Source: Phycisphaeraceae bacterium (GTDB lineage: Bacteria > Planctomycetota > Phycisphaerae > Phycisphaerales > Phycisphaeraceae). Taken from it: a stretch of DNA of 64,000 nucleotides. The translations under genes were made by a program, and so were the position numbers. The stretch lies in NCBI GenBank assembly GCA_028284155.1, contig JANQSF010000134.1, positions 62,001 to 126,000 on the forward strand, written 5' to 3'. A model generated the notes under the pieces. The model did not search any database, was not told the DNA's origin, and saw only the letters and a program-made list of their open reading frames with translations. Position 1 is the stretch's first letter. Each line of letters opens with the position of its first letter. Below, in pieces: positions 34,581 to 44,297 of this stretch.

Positions 34581-34611
34581 GTGCTTACAAGTAAGATTAG
34601 CTGGCCCCCAC

Positions 34612-34733
34612 GTCCCACCGGCCGGTCAAGCCGTCGATGGCCGAGTGGCTCGCCGCGGCGCGGAACTACGCGCTGTACGCTGACCAGAGCGGCGCATACG
34701 ACGAGATCCCGTCGTACCTGAGTATCAAGCGGT
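34612..34733 (+). pseudogene. 3' remnant of a duplicated TPR-AAA ATPase gene
   Basis: Encodes GRPVKPSMAEWLAAARNYAL then YADQSGAYDEIPSYLSIKR, aligning with the last 38 residues of the ATPase at 31776-33161 (RVKPSTAEWFATARNYALYA...). DNA similarity runs about 120 bp and starts abruptly at GGCCGGTCAAGCC. No start or AAA core remains. Confidence 0.85.
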
Positions 34734-34818
34734 CAGCGTGCGATGTGTGTAGCGCTTCGATTCCAGCGTCACCACAACGCCGTACTAAGGGAATGCATCA
34801 CACTCCGAATCATGACAC

Positions 34819-36162
34819 ATGAGTCAAGCCCATCGACAACGTGCAACGATGCTGATTGAGCAAGGTCGTTACGATCTGGCCATTGACGAAGTGCGCCACG
34901 AATTGGGGGAGACTCCGAACGACGGATCACTTCATGCCATGCTGGCGGTATGTTTTCAGAATCTTGGGGAACTTCGCAAGGCGCAGGACCAAGCTGAACG
35001 TGCAGTGCATCTGGCACCGGACGAGTGGTGGATCCATTACGTTCTCGCGGAAGTTCACGAGGAAATGGAGCAGTACGATGCCGCGATAAGATCAGCCGAA
35101 CACGCCGCGGCACTCGCCCCATTCGCGCCCGAACCGCATGTCCTGATCGGGCAGATTTACGTAAACAAGAGCCGTTGGAGTGACGCGCTGCGGTGCGGCG
35201 ACCACGCCCTGTCGCTCGACCCAGACGACACCGACGCGGCCAACCTGCGTGCCGTCGCGCTGACACACCTGGGCGAACACGATGCGGCGGCTCAATCAAT
35301 CGCCGCCTCGCTTGAACGCGACCCGGAAAACGCGACGACCCACGCTAACCGCGGCTGGGCATTGCTCAACGCCGGCCAATCGCGCGAGGCGATGGAGCAC
35401 TTCGGCGAAGCGCTGCGACTCGAACCCGGACACGAGTGGGCGCGGCAAGGCATCGTCGAGTCGATGAAAGCGCGCAACATCATCTACCGAGGCTTTCTGC
35501 GGGTCGCGTTGGCGCTGAGTCGCATGACACCGCTGGCGCGCGTGTTTGCATTCATCGGAATCATTGTCCTGTTACAGGTCATGGTCCGTTTGCCAGACGA
35601 GGGACCACTGCAAGTAGCCGGTGCCCTTTTTGTCATGGCATTCGCCGCATTCGTGGTGTTCATGTGGTCGTCAAGCCCGTTTTTTGACGCGATCCTGATG
35701 CTCGACAAGTTCGGCCGACTTGCGCTCAGCGGTCATGAAAAACGCGCCGCCGCCCTCTTTGTCTCAGGCGTGGCATTGTCAACGACCTATCTGATCCTCG
35801 GCCTGCTCTATCGCGGCAGCACCATTGATGTAGTGCCCTACCTCTTTGTCACGCTCTCGGCGGGCGTTGCGGCTAGCGTGCCCGCTCAAGGCAAGTGGCA
35901 GATCGCCTACGCCGCGGCTACTGTCGCGTACATCGTCGCCGGCATCTACTGCCTCCGCTGGATGATGCACCCTGCGCCGTTCGCGCACGGGGCGGACGCG
36001 GTCGAGTCTTGGCGCACGTCCGCCACAACGACCGACACACAACGCGACGACTTGCCAGAGTTCATTGGGTCGCAGAAGACTCTCAAGAGAATCTTTTTCT
36101 GGGGATCGATTGCCATGACTTGGCTCGTCGGCCTACTGCACCGCAGCCCTACGCCAAGGTGA
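34819..36162 (+). CDS. TPR-membrane protein, second tandem copy, 447 aa
   Basis: Full-length paralogue of 33237-34580, same length and same architecture: six TPRs (LIEQGRYDLAIDEVRHELGE to EAMEHFGEALRLEPGHEWAR), then transmembrane helices (VFAFIGIIVLLQVMVRL; FVMAFAAFVVFMWSSSPFFD; LFVSGVALSTTYLILGLLYR) and a final helix (FFWGSIAMTWLVGLLHR). Divergence is greater in the first TPRs than in the membrane half. It arose with the ATPase remnant just upstream. ATG at 34819, no strong RBS. Confidence 0.82.
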   Translation: MSQAHRQRATMLIEQGRYDLAIDEVRHELGETPNDGSLHAMLAVCFQNLGELRKAQDQAERAVHLAPDEWWIHYVLAEVHEEMEQYDAAIRSAEHAAALAPFAPEPHVLIGQIYVNKSRWSDALRCGDHALSLDPDDTDAANLRAVALTHLGEHDAAAQSIAASLERDPENATTHANRGWALLNAGQSREAMEHFGEALRLEPGHEWARQGIVESMKARNIIYRGFLRVALALSRMTPLARVFAFIGIIVLLQVMVRLPDEGPLQVAGALFVMAFAAFVVFMWSSSPFFDAILMLDKFGRLALSGHEKRAAALFVSGVALSTTYLILGLLYRGSTIDVVPYLFVTLSAGVAASVPAQGKWQIAYAAATVAYIVAGIYCLRWMMHPAPFAHGADAVESWRTSATTTDTQRDDLPEFIGSQKTLKRIFFWGSIAMTWLVGLLHRSPTPR

Positions 36163-36265
36163 GGAGGTAGCGCGTGCCTGTGGCGAACGCTTGACGTTCC
36201 ACAGGCGAACACCGCGACTTGCGAACTGCGACACCTCGCTTCACCTTCTCGCTCCGCTACACGTC

Positions 36266-37855
36266 TCACATGCTGAGCACGTCAAACACCTTCATCGCCG
36301 CGTTGTGGCCGGGGATGCCGCTGACCGCGCCGCCGCGCAGCGCGGCCGAGCCGCACAGGTAGACGTTTTCGTGCTCCGTCTCGACGCCCCACCGTCCCGC
36401 TTCTTCGTCGTCTTCGACGAACGGCCAGGTCAGGTCGCCGTGGAAGATGTGGCCTCTGGGCAGGTGGACGTCGCATTCGAGGTCGACGGGGCTCTTGGCT
36501 TCGATGCACGGTTGGCCTGAGGGCGATTTGGCGATGCAGTCTTCGATCGGCTCGGCGAGGCAGCGGTTGAGGCCGGCCAGAAACGACGCCGCCACGCGGT
36601 CGCGCATCGCCTCGTTGTTCTGTTCAAACAACGTATAAGGCGTGTCGAGGCCGAACAACGTGAGTGTGTGGTAGCCGCGTTGGGCCAGGTCGTCGGCGAG
36701 GATCGAGTTGTCGGTCAACGTGTGGCAATACATCTCGCCCGGCGGACGATCCGGGACGATGCCCGACATGCTTTGCTTGTACGTCGCCGTCAAGTGGTCG
36801 TAGCCTTCGTCGATGTGGAATGTGCCGGCGAAGGCGTCGGCCGCGGACGTGCGCGGGTCGCGCAGGTGGGGCAGTCTTTCAAGCAGCATGTTGATCTTGA
36901 ACACCGACCCATCGGCCGTCGGTGCGTCTGCACGGGTTGGGGCGTGCATCAATCGGTCCAGGACATCGCGCGACGCGTTGCATAAGACGAAACGCGCGTC
37001 GACCTGATGTTCGTGGCCGAGGTGACGGAAACTCACCGTCGGCCTCGCACCGTCGGCGTCGATGGCCTGAACGTCGGCCGACAACGCGAACGTCACCTTG
37101 GCTGTGCTTTCCGCGACGCGGGTTAGCTCTTCGACCAGCCGCCCCATGCCGCCGACGGGCACGCGCCACAGGCCGTCGCCTCGGCCGACGACGTGGTAGA
37201 GGAACACGCAGTTCTGCAGCAGTGTCGGGTCGTGCGGGTGGGTCGATACGCCGATCTTCGCGTCGGTGAACACGACGCCGCGCAGCAGGTCGTTGCGGAG
37301 GTGCCGTTCGATGGTCTGCCCGAGCGGTTGCTCGATCAGCGCGTCCCACGCGCGCCGGCCGGCGGCGTCGAGCGTGTCGCGCATCTGCGAACGCGTGACG
37401 AACGGCCGAGTGAGGCTCGGCCAAACGACGTCGGCGATGCGGCGTTGCATGTCGGCCAATTCGTTCAGGCCGCGGTAGTCGTCATCGCTTCCGGTCAGGT
37501 CGCGCAGCGCGGCGCGGTTGGCATCGGGCGAGCCGTTACGCAGGACGAGCGCGCGGGCGTCGCCGTCGACTGTGTACGGCGTGCAGGACGAGACCGTGCG
37601 CGGTCGCAGTTCAAGATTCAACCCCAGGTCGTCAACGATCTTCTGCGGGAACAGGCTGACCAGGTACGAGTAGACGGACAGGTTGGCGTCGTACCCGTCG
37701 AACACGCGTGCCGACCGCGTCGCACCGCCGAGGTGCGCGTTGCGTTCGAGCACGAGAACGGACAGGCCTGCCCTAGCCAGGTAACAGGCGGCAACCAGGC
37801 CGTTGTGGCCGGCGCCGATGATGACGGCGTCGTACTTGGATTTGATGTCAGGCAT
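36266..37855 (-). CDS. FAD-dependent oxidoreductase, phytoene-desaturase/PYROXD2-like, 529 aa
   Basis: N-terminal dinucleotide-binding fold YDAVIIGAGHNGLVAACYLA then RAGLSVLVLERNAHLGGATR (residues about 7-45). The C-terminal FAD motif is ENVYLCGSAALRGGAVSGIP then GHNAAMKVFDVLSM. The middle resembles the PYROXD2/COG1233 group (GVVFTDAKIGVSTHPHDPTL; GRGDGLWRVPVGGMGRLVEE) rather than carotenoid-cluster desaturases, and no carotenoid genes are near. Start at 37855 (MPDIKSKYDA). The substrate is unknown. It sits, oppositely oriented, inside the TPR-membrane gene group. Confidence 0.87.
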   Translation of the reverse strand: MPDIKSKYDAVIIGAGHNGLVAACYLARAGLSVLVLERNAHLGGATRSARVFDGYDANLSVYSYLVSLFPQKIVDDLGLNLELRPRTVSSCTPYTVDGDARALVLRNGSPDANRAALRDLTGSDDDYRGLNELADMQRRIADVVWPSLTRPFVTRSQMRDTLDAAGRRAWDALIEQPLGQTIERHLRNDLLRGVVFTDAKIGVSTHPHDPTLLQNCVFLYHVVGRGDGLWRVPVGGMGRLVEELTRVAESTAKVTFALSADVQAIDADGARPTVSFRHLGHEHQVDARFVLCNASRDVLDRLMHAPTRADAPTADGSVFKINMLLERLPHLRDPRTSAADAFAGTFHIDEGYDHLTATYKQSMSGIVPDRPPGEMYCHTLTDNSILADDLAQRGYHTLTLFGLDTPYTLFEQNNEAMRDRVAASFLAGLNRCLAEPIEDCIAKSPSGQPCIEAKSPVDLECDVHLPRGHIFHGDLTWPFVEDDEEAGRWGVETEHENVYLCGSAALRGGAVSGIPGHNAAMKVFDVLSM

Positions 37856-38045
37856 GGCGACATGATCCATACGGCCTGACAGTCATCGCGTCAATCGCAC
37901 GGCGAGCCCATGACTCACATCCGTGGTATCCGTGTCATCCGCGGCCCATCGCCTTGGCGTGCGGTGATCGGCTGTATATTGGTGACACGCGTGCCCCCGA
38001 GCCAACCGGCGGTCTGCGCGGATCTGGCCCACCCTGTTTTCCTGC

Positions 38046-39650
38046 ATGGAAGCCACCATTGTGGTTGACAACAGTGGTTACACCGACAACCTGCGCCGGG
38101 CGGCAGCGAGCCTGCGACTCGGCCGATTCGACGTGTCGATCGACGAGGCCCGCAAAGCCCTGGCCGCCGACCCGAACAACCCGGAGTTCATGGTCCTGCT
38201 CGGCGGCGCGCTGCTATTCGATAATGATTCAAACCCATCTGCCGGAAACAGTGACGGTCTGAACGAAGCGCTGGCTTGCGTCGAGCAGGGACTGGGCGCC
38301 CTGCCGGAATACGCGATGGGACACCAACTGCGCGGCATGATTCTCGGCCGACTGGACCGACACACGGAAGCCACGGAGGCAAGCGGCGAGGCGATCCGGC
38401 TTGAACCCAACAAAGCATCTTTCCATTCAACACATGCCGAGTTGCTCGCCCATCTGAATGATCCGCAGGCAACGCTCGCGGCGGCAGAACAGGCGATCTC
38501 GCTCGATCCGAACGATCCCACCAGCCACACTACGGCGGCACGCGCTTGTATGCAGTTGGACGAGTTTGACCGCGCCAACTCCTTCCTCGAAGAGTCTCTG
38601 AAACTCGACCCGGAATGCAGCGACACGCAACAACTCGCGTCCGCTCTCATCCTTGGCAGCAACAAGACCGTGTCGGACGAACAACGCGAAGCTGCGCTTC
38701 GACATGCGCGAGAAGCCCTGCGTCTGGACCCGACATCGGCGGTTGCGCACCAGCTACTCGTGGCCTCGGCGCTTTCCGGAACCACTTGGGGCACGTTTCA
38801 GAAGTTCATTGCCATACCGTTTTATCGATTGAATGTCTTCTTCACCGCTCCCGTTCTGATGCTGGCGGCGACACTGGAATTGCTTGGCGGCCCACTACTC
38901 ATCCTCGGCGTGGCTGTGGCCGTTCGAGCCACGCACCCCACGTCGCCAGCCTACCCCCCAGTTTGGGCCAGCAGATCGCTCCTCGGCCTGTTGGCCGCAA
39001 TGATCGCCGTGGGTGTGGCGGCCTCACTCGCCTGCCTCCTGCCACTACTGTTTTCGTCACGATACCGCGCTATCTGCAAAGAGATAGACAGCAGGAACGA
39101 GTTGCGACCGCCGACAATCCTGCATGTTCTGACGTTTGCTCTGGGGACAGTCATCGTCTGCCTATCGCGCATCGAGTTTTTCCCATTTGTCATAACATCC
39201 GGGCTGATCGCGGCGTTTCTGCAACGCCTCCGCTGGTCGATCCCTTCGGGAGCATTCATCCTGTGGGCATCGGCCTGCGTGGTCAGCGGCTTCGGCGCCG
39301 CGACCGTCGCTTCGTTCGCAATCGTGCCGCCGAACCTCTGGTACATCAAGCCCATCTTGTGGGGCATCTTTGCGTTCTTCGGCCTGCTGACTTCACGTGC
39401 CATCGTTTTCGCAGACGATGACGTGCCTGTTGGTCACGAACCCGTGCCGAGAGGCATCCGACTGCCTTGTGTCACCGTCATGATCGGCATCCCCGCCGCT
39501 TTCGCGGCCGTTATACTGACAACGGGCTCTGCAAGCGTTCTCGAAACGATCTACAGCGTCGTCTTCTGGACCGTGCTGATTATCACGTTGTTGGTTTGCA
39601 TGAAGGCGTTTTTCATGCTGAGGGAACGTGCCAAGGCGACGTGTGAGTAG
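38046..39650 (+). CDS. TPR-membrane protein, divergent third member, 534 aa
   Basis: Residues 10-245 form TPRs (AAASLRLGRFDVSIDEARKA; ATLAAAEQAISLDPNDPTSH; ALRHAREALRLDPTSAVAHQ). The rest is membrane: LNVFFTAPVLMLAATLELLG, PLLILGVAVAVR, LLGLLAAMIAVGVAASLACL, VLTFALGTVIVCLSRIEFFP, FILWASACVVSGFGAATVAS and IYSVVFWTVLIITLLVCMKA. Same concept as the tandem pair at 33237/34819 but with low sequence identity. No catalytic motif. It is followed after 85 bases by a sulfatase on the same strand. Confidence 0.8.
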   Translation: MEATIVVDNSGYTDNLRRAAASLRLGRFDVSIDEARKALAADPNNPEFMVLLGGALLFDNDSNPSAGNSDGLNEALACVEQGLGALPEYAMGHQLRGMILGRLDRHTEATEASGEAIRLEPNKASFHSTHAELLAHLNDPQATLAAAEQAISLDPNDPTSHTTAARACMQLDEFDRANSFLEESLKLDPECSDTQQLASALILGSNKTVSDEQREAALRHAREALRLDPTSAVAHQLLVASALSGTTWGTFQKFIAIPFYRLNVFFTAPVLMLAATLELLGGPLLILGVAVAVRATHPTSPAYPPVWASRSLLGLLAAMIAVGVAASLACLLPLLFSSRYRAICKEIDSRNELRPPTILHVLTFALGTVIVCLSRIEFFPFVITSGLIAAFLQRLRWSIPSGAFILWASACVVSGFGAATVASFAIVPPNLWYIKPILWGIFAFFGLLTSRAIVFADDDVPVGHEPVPRGIRLPCVTVMIGIPAAFAAVILTTGSASVLETIYSVVFWTVLIITLLVCMKAFFMLRERAKATCE

Positions 39651-39735
39651 TTGTCCGCACCCGCAACCGGATGTCAGTCGTTAGGGTGTCACGTTGAACT
39701 GTTCCCTACGTCATCACGCCAGGACCGCAAAACCT

Positions 39736-41658
39736 ATGAAGCTTGTGATCACACTTGTCACCGTCTCCTGCCTTCTTCCCGTCCATTTCTGCGCGCAAGC
39801 CGCCCTCGCCGCCGACCGCCCGCCGAACATCGTCTACATCATGTCGGACGAGTTGGCGTATTACGAACTTGAGCACATGGGCAACCCGCACATCAAGACG
39901 CCGCGGATCGACCGCATGGCCCGTGAGGGGATTCGGTTTACCCAGGCGTTGGCCGGCGCGCCGGTGTGTGCGCCGCTGCGGTGCAACCTGATGACGGGCA
40001 AGCACGCGGGACACGCGTCGGTGCGGGCCAACGACGGCGGCACGCCGCTGCGCGAAGGCGAGGTGACCATGGCCTCGATGCTCAAACCGCTGGGCTACGC
40101 GACGGGCGGGTTCGGCAAGTGGGGTTGCGGCGGCCGCGGATCGACGGGCGTGCCGGAGAATCACGGGTTCGACACGTTCTTTGGCTACTACGACCAAGTC
40201 CACGCGCACAGTTTCTACCCGCCGTACCTCGTGCACAACAGCAAAGAGGTTGTGCTGCCCGGCAATAAGGGCGGGCGGAGCGGGCAGACGTACTCGCACT
40301 ACGAGATCATGAAGCGCGGGCTGGACTTCATCCGCGACAACAAGGACCGCCCATTCTTCTGCTACCTGCCCATCACGCCGCCGCACGGCATGTTCGACAT
40401 CCCGTCGACCGACCCGGCATACCAACACTACAAGGACAAAGACTGGCCGCAGGACGTGAAGAACTACGCGGCGATGGTGACGATGGTGGACAACAACGTC
40501 GGCCAGGTGCTCGATCTGTTGAAGGAACTTGGGCTGGAAGACAACACGATCGTCTTCTTCACGGGCGACAACGGCGGGCAGGACCGATTCCGGTCGAAGG
40601 AACACCCGCGTGGCTTCTTTGGGCCGAACGTCAACCCGAAGACGGGCGTCGAGTTCCGTGGCGGCAAGGGCAACCTCTACGAAGGCGGGCTGCGCATCCC
40701 GTACATCGTGCGCTGGCCGGGCCGGATCAAGCCGGGGCAGGTCAGCGATCACCTGTTCTATCAGCCCGATGTGATGCCGACGCTCGCGCAGCTAACCGGT
40801 GCGAAGGCGCCGAAGGACATCGACGGCATCTCGTTCCTGCCGACACTCCTGGGCGCGCAAGCCGTCGGCCACTCGCAACGTCAACACAAATACCTCTACT
40901 GGGAGTTCGGCGGTCAGACGGCCGTGCGCATCGGCAGTTGGAAAGCGATCAAGCCGCGCGGCAACAGCGACTGGGCGTTGTACGACCTGACGAAGGACAT
41001 CAGTGAGCAACACGACGTCGCGGACAAACACGCTGACATCGTCGCCAAGGCCAAGCAGTACGCGGCCGAGTCGCATGAGCCGGCCCGACCGGGCAGCTAC
41101 ACCGACCGCACGCTGCACGAGAAAGACCGCCGCGCCAAGTGGGGCGACCGCCAGCCGCCGACGCGCAACCGCCGCGGCAACAAGTCGCCCGCGGCCGGCC
41201 CGGTCAACAAGCTGCCGACGAAAGGCCTGCTGCCCGTCAAGAGTCTGGCGCTGGCCAAGGTGAGCAGCGAGAACACGGGTAACGACCGCCACGCCAAGTA
41301 TGCCCTGGACGGCGACCCGCGCACGGTGTGGCACACGCAGTTCATGCCGACCCTGCGCGAGCACCCGCACGAGATCATGATCGACCTGGGCAAGTCGCGC
41401 ACGGTCCGCGGCTTCCACTACCTCGCCCGGCAGGACGGCGGCTGGAACGGCGCGTTCGCGAAGACCGAGTTTTACGTGGCCGACTCGCTCGAAGCGTTTA
41501 CCAAGCCCGTCGCCAAAACCACGTTCGGCAGGACGAAGAAACCACAGGCGGTCAAGTGCGACCCGGTGAAAGGTCGTTACGTGTTGGTGCGTGTGCTTTC
41601 TGAAGTCAACGGCGGGCCTTGGGCGTCGGCCGCGGAGATCGGGGTGGAGGGGGAATGA
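39736..41658 (+). CDS. Sulfatase with C-terminal F5/8-type (discoidin/CBM32-like) domain, 640 aa
   Basis: Signal peptide LVITLVTVSCLLPVHFCAQA. Formylglycine motif C-A-P-L-R in APVCAPLRCNLMTGKHAGH near residue 84. Metal/catalytic blocks are VYIMSDELAYYE, YATGGFGKWGCGG and VFFTGDNGG. Residues about 515-640 form an F5/8 type C-like domain (YALDGDPRTVWHTQFMPT; HEIMIDLGKSRTVRGFHYLA; GRYVLVRVLSEVNGGPWASA), which binds carbohydrate or anchors the enzyme. Probable secreted sulfatase acting on a polymer. It overlaps the next gene by four bases (ATGA), so the two are translationally coupled. Confidence 0.93.
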   Translation: MKLVITLVTVSCLLPVHFCAQAALAADRPPNIVYIMSDELAYYELEHMGNPHIKTPRIDRMAREGIRFTQALAGAPVCAPLRCNLMTGKHAGHASVRANDGGTPLREGEVTMASMLKPLGYATGGFGKWGCGGRGSTGVPENHGFDTFFGYYDQVHAHSFYPPYLVHNSKEVVLPGNKGGRSGQTYSHYEIMKRGLDFIRDNKDRPFFCYLPITPPHGMFDIPSTDPAYQHYKDKDWPQDVKNYAAMVTMVDNNVGQVLDLLKELGLEDNTIVFFTGDNGGQDRFRSKEHPRGFFGPNVNPKTGVEFRGGKGNLYEGGLRIPYIVRWPGRIKPGQVSDHLFYQPDVMPTLAQLTGAKAPKDIDGISFLPTLLGAQAVGHSQRQHKYLYWEFGGQTAVRIGSWKAIKPRGNSDWALYDLTKDISEQHDVADKHADIVAKAKQYAAESHEPARPGSYTDRTLHEKDRRAKWGDRQPPTRNRRGNKSPAAGPVNKLPTKGLLPVKSLALAKVSSENTGNDRHAKYALDGDPRTVWHTQFMPTLREHPHEIMIDLGKSRTVRGFHYLARQDGGWNGAFAKTEFYVADSLEAFTKPVAKTTFGRTKKPQAVKCDPVKGRYVLVRVLSEVNGGPWASAAEIGVEGE

Positions 41659-42194
41659 AGATCGACGAGCGCAAGACCCGCATGACACCACTCAAAGCAA
41701 TTGCCTTGGTAGGCCTTGTCTTTGGTTCTTGTGTTGTTTGTGCGGTGATCTTTTACCGCTCTCTACAAACTCATACCGTTGTCATGGTCATACCAAACGG
41801 ATATCGAGGGCCCATCAAGCTGGTCTTGGATGAGCAGAATGGAGTCAACATCGAACGCTCCAACACCGGCGAGTACCGACTCTTAATCCCAGATTCGGGG
41901 ATTCTGAGGCTCCGAAACTTCAAGCTGCTTCAATCGTGGCACTACAACGTTGCAGAATACCGTGATGGAACAGTCGCACACGCCGTCGATAATCGCGATG
42001 GACGACCAGTCGGTGCAAGTACTGTCGCGCTGCGAGGGGGAGGCTACCTCGCAGAAGGTGATGGTCACGGCGGACTACAAAACGAACACATTCTGTACTT
42101 CGTCGGAACGGAAGCAGAGTTTATCGCGTGGGGCACAGTACAAGCTCAACGCAACAGAACTCCCCAACCAGAGGACGAGGTTGCGAACGATTAG
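41655..42194 (+). CDS. Small single-pass membrane protein, 179 aa
   Basis: The ATG overlaps the sulfatase stop. An N-terminal transmembrane anchor (LKAIALVGLVFGSCVVCAVI) precedes a periplasmic domain opening VVMVIPNGYRGPIKLVLDEQ, which resembles DUF6843-type 'IPxGYxGpv' proteins. LLIPDSGILRLRNFKLLQSW and ILYFVGTEAEFIAWGTVQAQ follow. Function unknown. Base composition is noticeably more AT-rich than the flanking sulfatases, so it may be an insertion between them. Confidence 0.7.
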   Translation: MKIDERKTRMTPLKAIALVGLVFGSCVVCAVIFYRSLQTHTVVMVIPNGYRGPIKLVLDEQNGVNIERSNTGEYRLLIPDSGILRLRNFKLLQSWHYNVAEYRDGTVAHAVDNRDGRPVGASTVALRGGGYLAEGDGHGGLQNEHILYFVGTEAEFIAWGTVQAQRNRTPQPEDEVAND

Positions 42195-42271
42195 GCGCAA
42201 TACATTGCCACCTAGCCTTGCGTTCCTCGGCCCTCCGACGTCGGCGATTAACTAACTTCGACGGAGTAGCT

Positions 42272-44089
42272 ATGACAAAAGCACTCGCTCTGCCCCTTGT
42301 AACGCTGTGTCTCGCTTGGGCATGTTCCGCCCTCGCCGACGACCGCCCCAACATCCTCTGGATTACCAGCGAAGACAACGGCCAGTACCTCGGCTGCTTC
42401 GGCGACCCGGTCGCGCGGACGCCGAACCTTGACCGGCTTGCCAAGTCGGGCACACGGTTTACGCACTGCTTCTCGAACGCGGCCGTCTGCGCGCCCGCGC
42501 GTCAGACGTTGATCAGCGGGATGTACGCGACGAGCATCGGCGGGCAGCACATGCGTTCGACCGTCACCTACCCCGACGGCGTGCATTACTTTCCGAAACA
42601 CCTGCGCGACGCGGGCTATTACACGACCAACAACAGCAAGACCGACTACAACGGCGGGCCTCGCGACAGTCGCGCGGCGATGAAAGCCGCGTGGGACGAG
42701 TCAAGCAACAAAGCCCACTGGCGGACTCGACCTGACGGCAAGCCGTTCTTCGCGGTCTTCAACATCGGCGACTCGCACGAGAGCAGGCTGTTCCCCAATC
42801 GCTGGAAGAACCGCAAGCTCAAGACCGACCCGGCCAGGGTCAAGCTGCCCGCGTACCTGCCGGACCTGCCCGAACTGCGCCGCGACTTGGCCCGCTATTA
42901 CGACTGCCTCGAAACGATGGACGCCCGCGTCGGGCAGATCCTGACGCAGCTCAAGAACGACGGCCTGACGGACAACACCATCGTCTTCTACTTCGCGGAC
43001 CACGGCGGGTCGATGCCGCGCGGCAAGAGTTTTACGTACGACAGCGGCACGAACGTCCCACTGGTCGTTTACATCCCAGACAAGTGGAAGCGATGGCGGC
43101 CCACGGACCCCGGCAAACCAAGCGATCGGCTGGTCGGTTTCGTCGACTTTGCCGCGACGGTCATGACACTGGCCGGGCTTGAACCACCTAACTACATGCA
43201 AGGTCGAGCGTTTCTGGGCGACAAGTCAGCCACGCCGCGTGATTACGTCCACACCTTCCGGGGGCGGCGCGGCGAGCGGTACGACATCGTCCGCGGCGTG
43301 CGGTCCAAACGCTTCCTCTACCTGCGCAACTACACGCCGCACCTGCCTGTCCTGCAACACAACGGCTACATGTTCGGCATCCCCGGCTACAACGCCTGGC
43401 TGACCGCTTACCAAAACGGCAAGTGCTCGCCGCAGCAAGCCCGTTGGTTTGAACCGAAGTCGGCTGAGGAGTTGTACGACACACGCAACGACCCGGACAA
43501 CGTGCGCAACCTCGCCAACGACCCGGCGTTCGTCGACGTGCTTGCACAGCACCGCGCCGAGAACGACCGCCACATCATGGCCATCCGCGACAGCGTGTTT
43601 TACGCCGAAGGATTGACAGGCCGAAAGTTCGACGCGTACCAGAGCGACAAGACTTACCCGCTCAAGTCGTTGCTCGCCTTGGCCAACGACGTCTCGGCCG
43701 CAACACCCGACAAACTCGACACGTTCAAACAAGCGATGCGCAGCAAGAACGCATGCGAACGCTACTGGGGCGTGATGGGTTGCGTCGTGCTGGGCAAACG
43801 CGCGGCCGACGCGCGGGCCGACCTGCAAGCACGACTCAAAGACGACGAACCGCTCATCCAGATCCAGGCCGCCCGCGCCCTCGTCGGCCTCGGCGATACC
43901 GACGCCGCTGTCCCGACCGTCCGCCGCCTGCTCAAACACAGGAATGAGATCATCCAACTCCGCGCGGCGCTCGTCGTTGACGAATGCCACCTGCTGACAG
44001 CCGCACCCGACTTAGCTAGCCCGCTGAAACAGGTCGGCGGGGCGTACGGGAAGCGCGTGGTGGATTGGGCGCTTCGAGCAACGCGGTAA
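42272..44089 (+). CDS. Sulfatase (heparan N-sulfatase-like) with C-terminal HEAT-like repeats, 605 aa
   Basis: The start at 42272 has GGAG and a signal peptide (ALALPLVTLCLAWACSALA|DD). The catalytic motif is C-A-P-A-R in AAVCAPARQTLISGMYATSI near residue 68. Opening metal site ILWITSEDNGQYLGCFGDP, with FYFADHGGSMPRGKSF and SGTNVPLVVYIPDKW downstream, matches the N-sulfoglucosamine-sulfohydrolase-like group common in planctomycetes. The last 120 residues (RYWGVMGCVVLGKRAADARA; LIQIQAARALVGLGDTDAAV) are HEAT-like. Same strand as the sulfatase at 39736, with a small gene between. Confidence 0.93.
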   Translation: MTKALALPLVTLCLAWACSALADDRPNILWITSEDNGQYLGCFGDPVARTPNLDRLAKSGTRFTHCFSNAAVCAPARQTLISGMYATSIGGQHMRSTVTYPDGVHYFPKHLRDAGYYTTNNSKTDYNGGPRDSRAAMKAAWDESSNKAHWRTRPDGKPFFAVFNIGDSHESRLFPNRWKNRKLKTDPARVKLPAYLPDLPELRRDLARYYDCLETMDARVGQILTQLKNDGLTDNTIVFYFADHGGSMPRGKSFTYDSGTNVPLVVYIPDKWKRWRPTDPGKPSDRLVGFVDFAATVMTLAGLEPPNYMQGRAFLGDKSATPRDYVHTFRGRRGERYDIVRGVRSKRFLYLRNYTPHLPVLQHNGYMFGIPGYNAWLTAYQNGKCSPQQARWFEPKSAEELYDTRNDPDNVRNLANDPAFVDVLAQHRAENDRHIMAIRDSVFYAEGLTGRKFDAYQSDKTYPLKSLLALANDVSAATPDKLDTFKQAMRSKNACERYWGVMGCVVLGKRAADARADLQARLKDDEPLIQIQAARALVGLGDTDAAVPTVRRLLKHRNEIIQLRAALVVDECHLLTAAPDLASPLKQVGGAYGKRVVDWALRATR

Positions 44090-44297
44090 GGAGAGCATTG
44101 GCCACCAGCGGGTCGTCAACTGATCAACGTGCGGGCCTATCCCCACCGGACTGCGATCAATCGCGCCCTTCGACTTCACCAGTCGCTATTCATCACTCGT
44201 CACTCGCGATTCAATCCAGTCGCAGGCCATTGCGCCGATCCCCTGCCAAAGGCCGGGGCTGAAGGCAAGGATCACCTAATCACATGCAGCATCACGT

